Shown in pieces: positions 1 to 20,531 of a DNA stretch of 64,000 nucleotides. This DNA comes from Cercis canadensis (Eukaryota > Streptophyta > Magnoliopsida > Fabales > Fabaceae), in contig QAOA01000393.1 of assembly GCA_003255065.1 (NCBI GenBank), forward strand, positions 1,555,493-1,619,492, written 5' to 3'. The notes beneath the pieces were generated by a model. That model was given only the letters and a program-made list of their open reading frames with translations. It was not told the origin of the DNA and made no database searches. Position 1 is the stretch's first letter. The number at the start of each line of letters is the position of its first letter. The position numbers and the translations under genes were made by a program.

Positions 1-7363
<7,363 letters not shown>

Positions 7364-8400
7364 TTTTCTTTACTAAAGCGAACACTAACACTTCTCTGAC
7401 CTTTTCACATAACCAGATGCATTCTTCATCATCTTTTTCATTTGTTGCTAATCAAAATCAGAAAAATTGCACTCAAGCTATCCCAAAGTCAAATTACAAT
7501 TCTGCACAAAGACACAAAAAACTCAGTGAAAAAGAAAACGGTTTACTGAATTCTTCATCAGATAAAAGTAGTACAATTTAGTTTATCATCCAAATTGGCA
7601 TACTTCACAAATCTACATTTTCAATCAAATTAAAATTTAAAGTAATATAAACGATTAATCAGATGCCCACGAGGTAAATCCTACTTGTTTCAATGCCTAC
7701 CAGAGACACACCATAGATCTCAAACCTAAAACCCGTCTCAAAAACAAAATGCAACTAAATTCAAGCTCTTGCAGCAATATAAAAATCCAAATTTGCCATA
7801 AAGAAATTCGATGAGATAGATCTGATTCAATAAACACCGAACTCAAGCACCAGACCACAATGAACTCACATTGAACACACCCGCAAAAACCCAAAATCCA
7901 ATAGAAAACCAAGCTAAACCCAGAAATCACAGGCAAACAAAGTTTCATGCACACATTTCCATAAATGTATACACCCAAATATGCATGCAGTAAAATCAAA
8001 AACCCTAACCACTCACATTCAAACTGGGAGTAGAATGTGGGGGACGATGGTCAAATTCACTGCAAACCCCGGAAACCAATCACCGAGATCTTCGATTCCG
8101 TAATCCGATCCTCCAATTCCAAGTTCAAAAGGGTACCAGCATTTCGCTCCCTTGTCGTTTATATTCTTTTTCTTTGTATCCTTGTGGCAATGAGTTCTTT
8201 TTCCTCGATTTCCTTCCCTTTCCCAATTTTGTTTTTTAAGTTTTACGAAAACCCTACAATGAAAGGATAGTTTTTGCTTTACTCCTCCCTCCTACTCATA
8301 TATCTCTTTCTACTTTCTTTCTCTACACCTCAAAGATACAGTAGAAAGAGAGAGTTTGGGGTGTAAGGGGCAGGGGGAGAGAGAAAGAGAAATGGTGTGC
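7364..8400 (-). promoter_or_regulatory. Probable 5' leader and promoter of the CIP7-like gene
   Basis: Upstream of the ATG at 7363 the minus strand has a possible acceptor (gctttag) a few bases away. Near 8016 there is a good donor (GTGAGT) at the edge of a GC-richer segment (8017-8130) that looks like transcribed leader. I infer a leader intron of about 640 bases. GA-rich simple sequence at 8330-8390 is typical of plant core promoters. No TATA box stands out. No RNA evidence is available. Confidence 0.4.
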
Positions 8401-11400
8401 TTCAGACAAAAACCATTTTACTATTACATTTGGAAATTCAATTTTTATATCTGGGATTTCAAAGACAAGGAGACTGTGTGCTGGTGATTGGTGAAGTAGA
8501 TTTACTATAATGGGCTTGACTGTAGCAGTCTTTTTGACTGGAAATTTTACTAGAAAAAATCCAATGTTATTGTCGTTTAAATTCTTTTCTAATTTTGGTC
8601 GTGGTTAAATTCTAATGACTTTGGATAATTACGTCTTTCTTTGACACTCGTCATCAATCAGGATTCTATTTTCTATATTTGTCATACCCAAACATAATTT
8701 CATTCAATCCCGTTAGATTACGCGTTTACCCTTTCATCATTCATGATCCTACATGATTACTACTAGTGATTAATGCATAATCTTTTTTATTTGATAAATA
8801 TAGTAACAAAAATGACATTGGAGATCTAGGATCAAACCAGCCTTGGGAGGTCCAATTTTCCTATTACTCTCAAGTGCGGCTTTTTTTTTATTTTTTTTAT
8901 AAGTCCAGTCCTTTTCTTTCTTTTATTGTTTCTCTTCTTTACCTTATTGAAAGAGTTTTTGCCTTTGATTACTTCATGTTGCATTTTTTTTTTTTTTTGT
9001 TTAAAGATAGATCTAATATTCTTAGAGGTTAATATTTTAGATCTAACCTCTATTTTGAATAAATCTTTAAATTTTTGTGTCATATTTAATAAGTTTTATA
9101 AAGATGATATTTCAGTATAATATAATTTAATGTAGACAAATAAATGAGAAATAAATACACAATAAATGAGCTCAAACATTAAGACATCAATTCACAATTC
9201 ATTCACTAGAGTTGTGTAGGAATATAACAATTAAATTTTGAAAATAACTTAGAACTACTATTATTTTCATCCAAAACATTGATCCATCAAAACTTTAATA
9301 ATGATTTATGGGAGAGATTTGTTATCCTAGACAATTTGAAATAGTTTTTCTTTTCCATATCTTTTAATTCAACTTAACCTAATAATTTGTTTGAAAAACA
9401 AAAATACTACAGCTCAAATTAACCTAATGCTCATTGTATATCATCATCAATGTGACCTAATTTTTTTGTCCATATGAGAATGCAATCATCAATTTTTGTT
9501 TATTAACTATATATGTATATTTTTGGCTTGGTCATGTGTGTTATTTCTAAAGTTGCGAAGTTCATCAACTCTCAATTCCAAATTCTGCAATCTTATTTTT
9601 TTGAAATAATATTTGCTACTTGTTACGTACTCTTCCTATAATAGGTATAAAAATATATAAATTTATAAGTAAATATATAATTTCTATTTCACTCTTAACA
9701 CAATGAAATAAATAAATAAATAATGATAATTTTACTTCAAACCATTTCATTCAACTTCTATTCTCATTTATGCTACAATAAATTTGATTTGCATACTAAA
9801 TATGACATAAGTTATTATTGTTAATCCTCATGCATTTTTCAAGTTGTTATATTTTTACCTTTTTAAGAAATAAATTGTCCTTTTATTTGACTATGCATAA
9901 CAAGGCATGAGATGATAACAATAAAGGCAAACTTACATTTATTTTTTAATCTTAAAAATCATTAGACTGCACATATGCTTAAATCCTTGACTATATGCAT
10001 TTTTAAGTTGATACAATCATTTAAACTTGAGATATTATGCAGAATTTGACTAATAGCTCTTGTATTATATATGTTACGTTGCAAACTTACAAAAGGGAAG
10101 CTTGCTAGAATTGAGTGTATTTTTCACATTCTCATTTTCTATTTTTCCATACTAACATAACCTTAGTGTATTAAAATAAAGTATGGATTTGTAATATAAC
10201 ATATTTACCCGTGAAGGGTATTGTTGTCAATGTGCATGATACTATGCTCGGATAGACAAAGTAAAGTAGATCAATTAATTCGACAAGTTGGACCTTTTGG
10301 TAATTTCACTATGTGATTAAGTTCTGGACCCTGGTCAACCGTGTATCCACTGCCTTAACTTTCGTGACTAACACAGTATTACTTTAAAATGTATATAGGA
10401 AGCGTACTCTATAGTCTAAATTTAACGGTTTGAATAATTATGCAGAAAATGACAGTGATCCATTAACTTAATCAACCGGTTCAGATTAATTAAAGCCAGA
10501 AAAAAGGTGACCCTGGTTCTCTAAATTGTTTTATTTTTTCCAAAAACATTTATGTAACACGTCACACTCGTCTACACATATCAATGAATCAAATGCCTTC
10601 CCACCTAATAGACATGCAGTGCATAAACATTTCAACACTACAGCAGCACAAATGAAAACAATTATTGAATTTATTTTGTCAGCAGCAAAAGAAAAAATTG
10701 ATTTTTATAGTTTTTTTTCTTGATCAACAGATAAAATTTAAATTTAGTTGATCAATTATTATAAATAATGCGATAATTCTTTTACGCTAGGCTCTATACA
10801 AATTTAAATTTAGTTAACTATTATTAACTTAGCATACAACCGTGAGAGATAAGAGAACTGAAGAGTATATAAGGATCACATAAAACGTTGTAAGACATTT
10901 TATGTGAGTGTATCAAAAACTCTTTATATTTGGTGAAATTCATAAATTAAATGTTGAAACCTTTAAAAATATATAAATTATTAGTTTTATTTCTTTTGTA
11001 TATAAGAAGAGTTTAAGTTAAAAGAATGTTACTTCATTCTAAGATTAGAATATATCATAGGTCTCGACAGTAATCATCATTAGTTTTATTTATGACTCGA
11101 AATACACATATAGTCACAAAATACTAAACCTTTGTGCATGGTGATAATAAATTTTTTGGGTACATACATTACATAGTTTTTTTTTTTTTTAAGATAATAA
11201 TCAGAAGGATACATCATAACATACATTGCAAAGTTTATAGAGTTAATAAGCATTGAATTCAATTGAAGGTTGAAGTTTTGAGGTCGAATATTTATTTTTC
11301 TATGTATCTAATTAAAATTTTTAACTTCATTTATCTAATAAAAAATCTAATATAATAAAAGGCAAAAATGTTACAATTCTATAAACAAAAAGAGGGCACT

Positions 11401-14039
11401 TCATATTTGATTTTCCATATTTTATGTTGCAGATAATAGAGAAGCCAAACGGGGCCGGGGAAGCATAATCGGAAGTGTGTCGCCAATCGCCATAGTGGAA
11501 CAGCAAAAGTCCAATTTTTCTGCTACGTGGCACCAAATTCGTCTTTTAACTTTGTTGTTGGGTTACCGTTGCGAGCTTTCGCTTTCGAGGGACGAAATTG
11601 GATGAGCACCTACAAGTGGCTTCCCTGTGACTGATTTGTTTTGCTAACGAATTGTGTCCACCAATAACAATAGACCACGTACCAATGTGTCAGAAATCCA
11701 AATCATCACATGTCCGCCACGTGGCACGGTAAAGGATGCCATATTTTTGTCGTTTCCCGCTAAAATGTTATTATGAAGTGATTATTGAACACTTGATTGG
11801 GATTATTATTGAGAAGAAAATATGGAAATGAGATCTCATGGTTGATTTTGAGGTTAATCCGAAAACCCATTTTATGTAATGATAAACAAATGGACTTAGC
11901 AACGAATTTTTTTGAAAAACAAAAAACAAAAACGCAGCTAAGCAAATAAACGGGTGTGATACACATGGTGTGGTCCCCACAAACGCTAATCAACAGCCAA
12001 TGGTGCTTTGTATGGGTCCATAAAAGCCATTGAGTAAGAGTAGTGATTGGGGCATGCAATATGATTTGGATCCGAGCGTCCATGCTCTTAGTCCATAGTG
12101 GCAAAAAAAAAAAGAGAAGTGTAATTGGACTTTTCCCCCCAATTTTTTTTGAAAAATTAAAATTATATTCTCTCTCTATGAATACTTTTTTTACTTATTA
12201 TATATTTATTAAAATAATGTGTAGATTTGAGTCGTAAAAAGAAAAAGTCCCATTAAAGTTTGAGATTCAACTAATTTAAGATGTTATAATGTGCGTAAAA
12301 CAGTGCAAAAAAAAATAATGTGTAAATAATTTTGAGTAATACTACTTACATATTAATTAAATTCACACTAACTCATATACTAATATAATTGGTGTAATTT
12401 AAAATGAACTAAATTCACTTAATTTTTGTATAGTTTAAATTTTATCAACATAATTAATATAAACAAATGTGTTCATGTTGTGCAACAGACATTTTTCAAT
12501 AGCATTACCCTTGTGTCTCAACTCTCAACCACTAGTTTAGATTTTAGATCCACTTTGTTGAATAGTAGGTGGTACACATGTATGCTTCTATTGATTTTGA
12601 TACAAACAATGCTCCTTGACCTCGGATTGCTTTGGATTCTTACAATCCAAAGTTATGATTTGGTTTGATCTTCTTTGTCTAATTTAGTAATTTCCCCCCT
12701 CTTTTATGAATCATATAAATAACATATTTATTCTATAAGTTAGTTGCATATGAGATGGACTTGAAGGATATTGCTATCAAATCAACATTGTTGATACTAC
12801 CTTTCTTCTTTGAACTAAAAATGTATTTATTGTAAAAGATATTTCTATAGAAAATGATATGTTATCTTAATGTGTCGGATTAGTTTTGGAAAAAATCACT
12901 TTTTCTTTGAAAAAGATGACTCATTTTCTACTCCAAGCGTTAAAAATGTAAAGAAATTTATTTAAATTGCAATTTAATATCCCAAGCCCCCACTTCGGTT
13001 CCCTTATCATTCAAGCATTAATATCCTATGGTTTTGGTTTTGGTTTTGCTTAGAAAGATTGTCAAACCCCCCCACGGCGGAATATAATATCATTGCCTTA
13101 TGCTTCTAGCTCTAACACGGAAACACTATTTTCCAGAAAATCTCACTTGTGGTTTTGAATTAGGGAAATTATGGGCCTGTTTGTTTTAGTTATTTATTTC
13201 TTGTTTTCATTTTCAGTAAAAATTAGTTGATGAGAGAAAAAATATATTACTAAAATGGCATGTAATTACAAAAAAGACAAAAAGGTACCCAGCCCAATTA
13301 TTTAATAACGAAAACATAAACTGAAACTTGCCGAGCCTTTCAGTGCATCACTGTTTCTTGAGGCCCATAACTCGGAAAAGGTTAATGGACCCAACTCTTA
13401 TTTGAGGAGTCATCACATTAGCTAAAAATAAAATAAAATTGAAAGTTATCACAAATATACTTTTTAAATTTGATTGTAAAACTATTTTATTTTTACATTA
13501 ATATCCAATTACATGTTTTCAAATCATTAAAATAATTAATATATTTTATTACAAATTTTTTATACATAACAAGAGAGGATTGGATAACTATGTAAAATTC
13601 TTTTACACTATCAAGTTTAAATTCTTTTATTTAATAAAAAATTACAATAATATTTGTTCATCAAAATTTAGGTTCGACAGTGGAGAGGTCTATATATAAT
13701 TTTTCATAAATTTCACCAAAAGTTGTTCACTCGCGTGTATATGGCTTGTATTTGTATTGATTAAACATGGTAAACGACAATACTTGCCACGCAAATGGAA
13801 AGCGTTCAAGAGGCAAACAGAAGCCGTCAAGCAACGTCGTCTTTGCCCTTTGGCGTGTTATCCACAATAACAATAGGGGATGATGCTGTTTTAAAGTTCA
13901 AATCAAAACGACAGAAAAAATGAAACCTTGAAAAGGACGGTGCAACTACAACGCCACCTACCTCTATCACTATTATCGATTTATTAAATTCATTACCATT
14001 ATTTTTTTTAGTTTACCTTTGGATCTCTAATTTTCTCTC
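8401..14039. other. AT-rich intergenic spacer, no coding gene seen
   Basis: Only short spurious reading frames on both strands; none resembles a protein I recognise. Long stretches are over 70 percent AT with A or T runs. The exception is 11430-11740, which is GC-richer and holds several ACGT-core motifs (entered separately). No terminal repeats or transposon coding domains were recognised. Confidence 0.6.
11516..11730. promoter_or_regulatory. Cluster of ACGT-core (G-box/ABRE-like) motifs
   Basis: The perfect palindromic G-box gccacgtggc lies at 11716-11725. Two further ACGT cores are in ctacgtggca (about 11521) and accacgtacc (about 11673), with a CCAAT motif at about 11661. Such motifs bind bZIP and bHLH factors, but there is no gene start adjacent on either strand. 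This may be a remnant promoter, a distal element, or chance in a GC-richer patch. Confidence 0.3.
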
Positions 14040-15900
14040 TTGTTTTCATCGCCTCAGACGTCAGTAGCACAGAAAGCAAGCCCACAGAACAAGACCTTTG
14101 AATCGTGGTACGTTTTGTGTTCATCCAATTCATGATTTTTTATTTTGTTTTCATCTTTCTCCCAAAAAATTTGATTGTACCAGTAGCTGTCTGTAATTAT
14201 GGTTCGTAAGGATTCATGATTGGCACAGGTTGTCTTGAAATCTTCTTTAATAGATTACTTAGTGCAAAGGGGCAGTTTATGTAGCTTCAAAGTGTTATTG
14301 TGGAAAAGGCTTCTGGCATTTTGTTGCTACTTTTTGTAGGTATCTTTGAGGGAGGGAAGTGTGAAGAAGATGCTATATTTCCTAGCATAAATAATTAATT
14401 TTCTGGATTTTGGTTGTGTATTTCTATTCATCATCTATGTTTTTAGAGGTGCCCATCTTATTGAAAGGGACATTGTTGTTAAATTATCTCCTAGTTGTGT
14501 GACTGAACATAAGAATGAATCAGAATAAACTATGAATTTAAAAATAGCACCTGTGCCCATTTTCTATTCTCCCTGTAGAAAAATCTATCTTTACCACAAA
14601 TTTCCCCAAGAATACCCACTGAAATCCATTTAAAAGCTATGAATTTTAACTTTCTTGGATCTACAAATATACAGTTGAATTGTGTTATCACCTTCTCCTT
14701 ATTTTGGCAGAGGAAGCAACATGCTTAATTGTTTCAGTGTCCAATTTTTATTGGGACACTTCAAGTATGTTATGTAGCCTCCTCAGTGTCCTCAACGAAA
14801 GGCCATTCCCTATGTTTTGAACATCTTCAGTACCCCAAGTCACTGATATTGAATAAATATATTGTTTCGATACTTTTGTAGACACTTTTTGCGGTTCAAA
14901 TAATTCTCAATTCTCTTTTCAATTGTTGTACGGTTATCCATAAAGTTTGTAATATCTAAGTAGCTTTTTGTTGCTGGTTTGTCACCAAATTAATGTGTTA
15001 ATAAAAGCTAAAGTATATAAACTTGCTTGTATATTTGCAGCACGTAGGCTATTTTGAATATATGTGGGGAAGTTGCCATGTCAAAGGGTCTGCATTTTGT
15101 TTTGCAAATGGTCACAAATGACTACGGAATCTTGGNTCTATGTAGCTTTTTGTTGCTGGTTTGTCACCAAATTAATGTGTTAATAAAAGCTAAAGTATAT
15201 AAACTTGCTTGTATATTTGCAGCACGTAGGCTATTTTGAATATATGTGGGGAAGTTGCCATGTCAAAGGGTCTGCATTTTGTTTTGCAAATGGTCACAAA
15301 TGACTACGGAATCTTGGCAAATACTTTAAGAGACCTGCTTATTCTGGTCTTATAAATTAGTGCAAGGATTCAATGCTTTGAGGATGAGCTTTTCATTTCT
15401 TTGTCTAGATTCCACCGTTGTGTAAAGTGTATAGTAATGTTCTTAAGGATCATACTTGTTCTCTGAATCTTCGGTTTCATCACAAATTCACAATATGCAG
15501 GGGCATCACTCATTCAAGTCTAATACTTATTTGCAGGGCAGATTAGTACAACTGCAAGTTTCCCTAAACGTTCAGGATTTCCTCAGGCATTCAAACAGAA
15601 GTGTTCAAGATAGTGATGAATAAATTTGTTTGAAGGCATCAGAATAAGTGCAGAAGTCAACACTACTGTTAGAGAATGGCATTATTGACAGAAAGAACGA
15701 TACTGCTTCTGATTGATGCTAGCTCAGGCTAATTTGGTAAGGTGCACACTCTATGCTATGTGGTGGAATCGCTGTGTATACAAGGGGCGTAGAGATCAAA
15801 AGGTTTAACTTTAGATTTTCGATCTATTATGCATAGGAGTGTACTTTCCTCCAATGCTTGTGCCTGCTTCAAAGTATTGCGATTCTTGTATTGAAGTGAA
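14040..15900 (+). ncRNA. Possible non-coding transcript unit
   Basis: Base composition rises at 14050-14105 in a leader-like segment followed by a donor-like gtacgt (14109). Acceptor-like TTTGCAG and several transcript-like stretches follow up to about 15700. I found no open frame longer than about 60 codons and no family resemblance. The interior contains an assembly-type duplication around an N at 15136, so a coding gene could be masked by errors. Weakly supported. Confidence 0.2.
14955..15317. repeat. 181-bp direct duplication flanking a single N (15136)
   Basis: Copies at 14955-15135 and 15137-15317 differ at essentially one base and are separated only by one N. A one-base placeholder between two near-identical ends is what is left when overlapping contig ends are abutted rather than merged. 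It is probably an assembly artefact. Confidence 0.85.
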
Positions 15901-16763
15901 TGTAAGCGAAGAAACGGAAGCATAATTTATAGATGGATAATATAATCCTTATACGTTGTCTTTGTTTGCTCAATTATGATATTTTCCCTCAAGTATCTTT
16001 TGTTGTCTACAGACGATGCCCCCCTATAATAATAATAATAGACCAACAATAAGTTGTTCATTAGCTCTGACCAGAATGGATAGTACCCTGGATAGTACAA
16101 GCACTGAGTGCTCTTTATATCTATGATCTCTGATGCTATCACGTTTAACTTGCTTGTAAGTGCTCTTCATGTCCATGGCTGACACAGACCCCATTTCTTC
16201 TCTAACTTGCTTCTGTACTCCTTCTCCCCAGACTTCTGCATATTCTAATTTTCTGCCGATGATATCAATTGACGTTTTAGGTACTTAGACTAGGTTTAGC
16301 TTTCTGTTCAAAACATGGGACTATTGTTTTCTAGCAAGTGGATCAATTAGGCAGATTCCACCTGTTAGAAAGATCATCCTGCAGGTAGCCAGTTTCTTAG
16401 GGATATAAACTGGCGACAAATCAGAAGAATACCCCAAGAGAATAGATGTCAAGAAAAATGGAAATTTAACACTAATGGTCATATAATAGATATGACATGT
16501 GCCAAGTTTCTCTTCATCAAGGTTGCTCATTTCCATGTGTACAATGTGACCAAGTAACTATCAAGGTTGGTCATATTATAAATATTGATAATTTAGAATG
16601 GTGTTATACATGAAAGGTAATACACCAGCTGCTATAATCTTTAATGGTTTAACATATAGTCACCTTGCAGCAATTTGACTAAGTTAATTGTAACAATAAA
16701 CAGATAAAACTCAAACTACAAGTTTCTCATCATGAGTCTTCACAGGAAAGTCTACAATCTAAC
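15901..16763. other. 3' flank of the trihelix gene, nothing else recognised
   Basis: Holds a short TAA/ATT microsatellite around 16025-16040 and no supported coding frame. The part nearest 16764 should include the 3' untranslated region of the minus-strand trihelix gene. Confidence 0.5.
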
Positions 16764-17855
16764 CTAGTTATCACTGTCACTATTATTGTTATTGTTGTTG
16801 CTATGATGATGATTGCCGGCATTCCCACCTCTTCTCCCAAGCTTGAGCTGCGAAATCTCCAACTGGGTCTTCATGAAAAACTGCATTCTTTGCAATTCCA
16901 GCTCCTTAGAAAACTTCATTCGCTGCTTCTCCATCTCCACCACCTGCTGAAGCTTTGAGCTTTCCGCTTGCTCATAAGCTTCCCCAAATTTCAATATCGC
17001 CTGCGTCAATTCCCTCACTGCATTCCCCCACCCCTTCTCTTTCCCTCCTTCCTTGCCTTTCGCAGCTCCTACACGTCCAGCATTCGAATTTATCTCCCTC
17101 TGCACCCTTGGCCTCTTCCTCTCGTACGGTTCCGGTGGAAAACTATCACTCGAAACCGGCGACGGTTCTCTCTCCGATCGTGACGAATCAGAATCCACCG
17201 GAGCCCGTTTCCGGAACTGTATCTTCTGGCTCTTCAACTGTGGCTGCTGCTTCTGTTGTTGATGAGCTTGATAATGATTCACCGACCGAATTCCCACCGG
17301 AATTCCCAAAGGCACTTTCTGGATTTGCAAATTCCTCGCCGAACTTGTTCCGGCACCACTAGAGCCAACAATTTTCGCCGTTGGACCGATCAACTGGTCC
17401 AATCTCTCAAAGAATGGCCATTTACTGGGCCCACCACCGGCTGCAATCTTCGCCTTCTCCAATTTGTACTTCTTCTTCACCGTATCGATGCGATTCTTAC
17501 ACTGAATATCAGTCTTGGGAGTTTTCGTATAGTCCTCCCTGCTACTCACAATATCCGCCACCTCCTTCCAGTGCTTCTGCTTCAGATTCCCTCTGCTCAG
17601 CTCCAAATACCTCTCCCCCCACGCGTCGATCAGCACCGCCGTCGCACCTTCACTCCAGCAATCTTCCCTCCCGCCACCACCACCATTACTCCTTGGCTGC
17701 TGAATTGGAAGCGCTAATGCCAAACTATTCTGCTGCGGCTGCGCCACCGGCGCCGGCGCCGCGACCGTCACCGTTATCCGACCGTTCGACCGGGGAGAAG
17801 CCGGAGATCCACTCGCCGGCGATGGTTGTAACTGGATCTCGTCATCGTCGTCCAT
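16764..17855 (-). CDS. Trihelix transcription factor, ASIL1/ASIL2-like (SIP1 clade)
   Basis: Intronless 363-residue DNA-binding protein of the GT/trihelix family. In Arabidopsis the ASIL members repress seed-maturation genes in seedlings; transfer of that role to this gene is inference. An acidic start (MDDDDE) precedes a Pro/Ala-rich segment. The trihelix domain spans about residues 65-155, with the three spaced tryptophans at W67, W79 and W96 and the basic segment CKNRIDTVKKKYKLEKAK. Basic clusters (KSQKIQFRKR; YERKRPRVQR) look like nuclear localisation signals. Residues about 280-345 form a Glu/Gln/Lys-rich amphipathic helix with KELELQRMQF, a dimerisation coiled coil typical of the clade. 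The tail is His/Asn/Ser-rich. The start is the first ATG in frame, 30-odd bases downstream of a GA-rich leader. The coding sequence is much GC-richer than its surroundings. Confidence 0.93.
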   Translation of the reverse strand: MDDDDEIQLQPSPASGSPASPRSNGRITVTVAAPAPVAQPQQNSLALALPIQQPRSNGGGGGREDCWSEGATAVLIDAWGERYLELSRGNLKQKHWKEVADIVSSREDYTKTPKTDIQCKNRIDTVKKKYKLEKAKIAAGGGPSKWPFFERLDQLIGPTAKIVGSSGAGTSSARNLQIQKVPLGIPVGIRSVNHYQAHQQQKQQPQLKSQKIQFRKRAPVDSDSSRSEREPSPVSSDSFPPEPYERKRPRVQREINSNAGRVGAAKGKEGGKEKGWGNAVRELTQAILKFGEAYEQAESSKLQQVVEMEKQRMKFSKELELQRMQFFMKTQLEISQLKLGRRGGNAGNHHHSNNNNNNSDSDN

Positions 17856-19455
17856 TATCGCCGATCTGCGGAAAGAATCCTCTTCTGAGAGAAAGATAGA
17901 GAGAGAGAGAAAGCGCTAGAGAGAGAATTATGAAGTTAGGGTTTTTTTCTGTTGACCGGCGAGAATATAACGACGCCTTTTTTCTTTTATATTAAATTAT
18001 AAATTTCGGAGAAAGTTCAGAAAACTTGGGTTTTGTTTGTTTGGTATCTATACCGGCTTGACGGAAGGGGAGGGTTTGATTTGACGGCGTCCGTCGAGCG
18101 GGTAGAATAGTGTCGGACACGTGGAGGGAGAACGGAAGAGGGTGGGGTGAGCTGGAGGGATTTGATTGGATGGGACCGACAACTCCATCACCGGCGTATT
18201 GCGTTGAGCTTTGCCGGCTCGGTTGGTGGACCTTCCCTGTTATTATCTCGTTGATTAAGAGCAAGTTGACGATAAACACCATGATGCTGTCCTGGAATTA
18301 CCGATGTTACCTGCTTCGGCAGTCTCCGGTGATGCACCTACTCAATTTACCCTTTTAAATTTCATTTTCTTTCAGTAAATTAAAGGAAAAAAAAAAAAAA
18401 AAAAGATAATCAATCAAGCAAGAAGAATTGAAATTTGTTTGTCAATGAGCTTTTACTAAAGTAAAGGTTGAATCTTCTGATAACAGTTCGAACTCGAACG
18501 GAAAAATTAATGTAATGCTATTTATACATTAAATGGTTTCTTTTTTATATTTTGTCAAATTAATATAAGTGAAACAGTTTAAATTTAATTAAATTTATCT
18601 ATATATTTATTTATACATCTAAGATAACATTAATAAATTAGGTAATGTAACAAAACATGAGAAATAATTCCCGTGCAATATTTATATTTATATTCAAATA
18701 ACTTCCAGCCAAATTTCTAATGTGAAAATAAAAAGAATTTGATTTTTGTGCTTTTACGTTTTCATCTTGGATTTTGAGGCGTGAGGGGTAAAAAGGTCAA
18801 GTGAACCGGAGGTGTGAGTTCGATGAGATTGAGGGACAAAAGTGTGGTGCGCGTGTGGGGCTGCTGGTATACGTGTCCGGTAACGGGGAGTGACCGTCGA
18901 GGGTGAGAATATCTAGGAAGTAGACGGTGACGGACAGGTGTCGGTGGAGAGGCGATCACGTGGGAGGGTCGAGGAGGGGGTGCTAACTGCTATTGGGACG
19001 GCTGGTTAAGGGGTGACGTAGACGTGCCGGTAAGCAACGGAGGAATCGCGCACAGCTTTTTTATTTCAGTGAAGTTGTGCTGTGTTTAGAGGCGTGACGT
19101 CAAAATGTGTTTCCGTTATGTATAGATTATAGAGTGGGCGCAAATCGCTGCCTAAACAGGGGATGGTGCTTGTGGCGTGCTGTTTCCGACCCCTCAAACC
19201 AAAACAGATAAGTATTAATACAATACCCAATTGAGACTAAATTGATAATGAATCTAGAAATTTAGTTTGTTTGACGTGAAGAGGACAAAACCTTAAAAAG
19301 GTTACATGCTGATTATTGACAATTTCAAACAAATTAACAAATTATATGGATATGCAATGTGTTTTCTCAGATGGCTTTCATAAAGTTTATTCAGAAACGA
19401 AAAGCAACATGTATGCTGTTGGCTTCATGAGAAGATGGAGCAGGCCAAGAAAGTG
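17856..19455 (-). promoter_or_regulatory. Upstream region of the trihelix gene
   Basis: A GAGA-type simple repeat at about 17894-17922 sits in the presumed leader. On the minus strand there is an AT-rich TATA-like stretch at about 17985-18000. GC-rich patches at 18040-18340 and 18770-19200, separated by an AT-rich block, contain no credible frame. They may be regulatory DNA or fragments of an unrecognised gene. Confidence 0.35.
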
Positions 19456-19461
19456 NNNNNN
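19456..19461. other. Six-base N gap beside a poly-A run
   Basis: Undetermined bases followed directly by about 22 A residues. Sequence and length here cannot be trusted. Confidence 0.95.
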
Positions 19462-19751
19462 AAAAAAAAAAAAAAAAAAAAAACAGAAAGATAATACAGA
19501 GTGCTGGAAATTCTTAACAAGAAAAATAGATGAAGCCAATGCAGAGCGAAAGAAATTCTTGCATGGTGCTAGAAATAAAAAAATCAATCAAGTTACAGAG
19601 AAAAAGAACCATTCTAGGAGGGGGAATGAAGTAACAAGGAAACGGTAGGAACTAGAAAGCTAAAATTAAAGAAAGAATGGACCAATACAAACAAAATCTA
19701 ATGTAGAGCGTGCAATGATAATCGAAATGCAAGGATCAGAAAGCATAAAAG

Positions 19752-20150
19752 TTACCTTGATTTTGAATCTACGTTACCCACCAAAATAAGCTCCAATTCA
19801 TCATCAATCTTGAATATGTCAATATTCCCATTGCTACTCATGGCATACAATTTTTCATTAGCATATGTTTGATCACTCTGGCAGCCTCCCCATTGTGTGT
19901 CATCTATTCTGCAATAGGCAAACTCTCCACCAAAAGTGAGCAATACAATGATGACGAGGTTTAAATTGCTACAGCTTGATATTGCGCCAGCCTTGGCCTT
20001 GTCCAATGTCCACGCCAAGGATTGTTGTTGTTGTTGGAGGCTGAAACTGAATCTAACCATGACTTGCACACACTGGGAAATCGAATTTGATCTGCAACTG
20101 TCAAACGCTTGTAAAGGAGCTCTAGGATTTGTATTGGGAGACCTCACCAC
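19752..20150 (-). pseudogene. Possible DUF295/F-box-associated gene fragment
   Basis: A 132-codon frame on the minus strand whose second half (FGGEFAYCRIDDTQW, then NEKLYAMSSNGNIDIF) recalls the DUF295 domain of plant F-box/SKIP23-like proteins, where a 'GELAF...GD..W' strand is followed by 'FYA...G.I'. No F-box and no domain C-terminus were found nearby, and an N gap follows at 19456. If real, it is a decayed fragment. The resemblance is by eye and weak; the frame could also be fortuitous. Confidence 0.3.
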
Positions 20151-20454
20151 TCACCAGTCTCGGCTTTGGATCCTGAAATCATATCATTCTTCACCCTCTT
20201 GTTCTCTACTTCCATCTCAGGAAAAGAAAAGTAACCAAACATAATAAGCTGCATACCACTATGGACTATGTTCTTGCAGCTTTATTATCACCTGCTTTTC
20301 TCTTCCAGTTCCAGCCTTTGATATAAACCAAGTGAACTTCTTTCTGAATTAAAAGCCCAGTTTTATATTTTGGGCCATCAAGCCCGGTTCTTTACTGCTT
20401 ATTACAATATTATTACCTCGTATAATCGTATTATCTGTGGAGACAAAAACTATT

Positions 20455-20526
20455 GGAGATGCGGGGTATCGAACCCCGTACCTCTCGCATGCAAAGCGAG
20501 CGCTCTACCGTTTGAGCTACATCCCC
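20455..20526 (-). tRNA. tRNA-Ala (anticodon TGC)
   Basis: Seventy-two bases fold as a complete cloverleaf on the minus strand. The acceptor stem GGGGATG pairs with CATCTCC (one G-U). The D arm begins GCTC, and box A (TAGCTCAAACGG) is present. The anticodon stem CTCGC/GCGAG encloses the loop TTTGCAT with anticodon TGC. The T arm is ACGGGGTTCGATACCCCGC, whose centre GGTTCGATACC is the pol III box B. CCA is not encoded, as expected for a nuclear gene. There is no intron. T-rich sequence beyond the 3' end on the minus strand could serve for pol III termination. Confidence 0.96.
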
Positions 20527-20531
20527 AACTT

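Noticed and set aside
16955-17899. Several plus-strand frames over the trihelix gene
   Set aside because: GC-rich antisense shadows; the minus-strand frame has the conserved trihelix domain.
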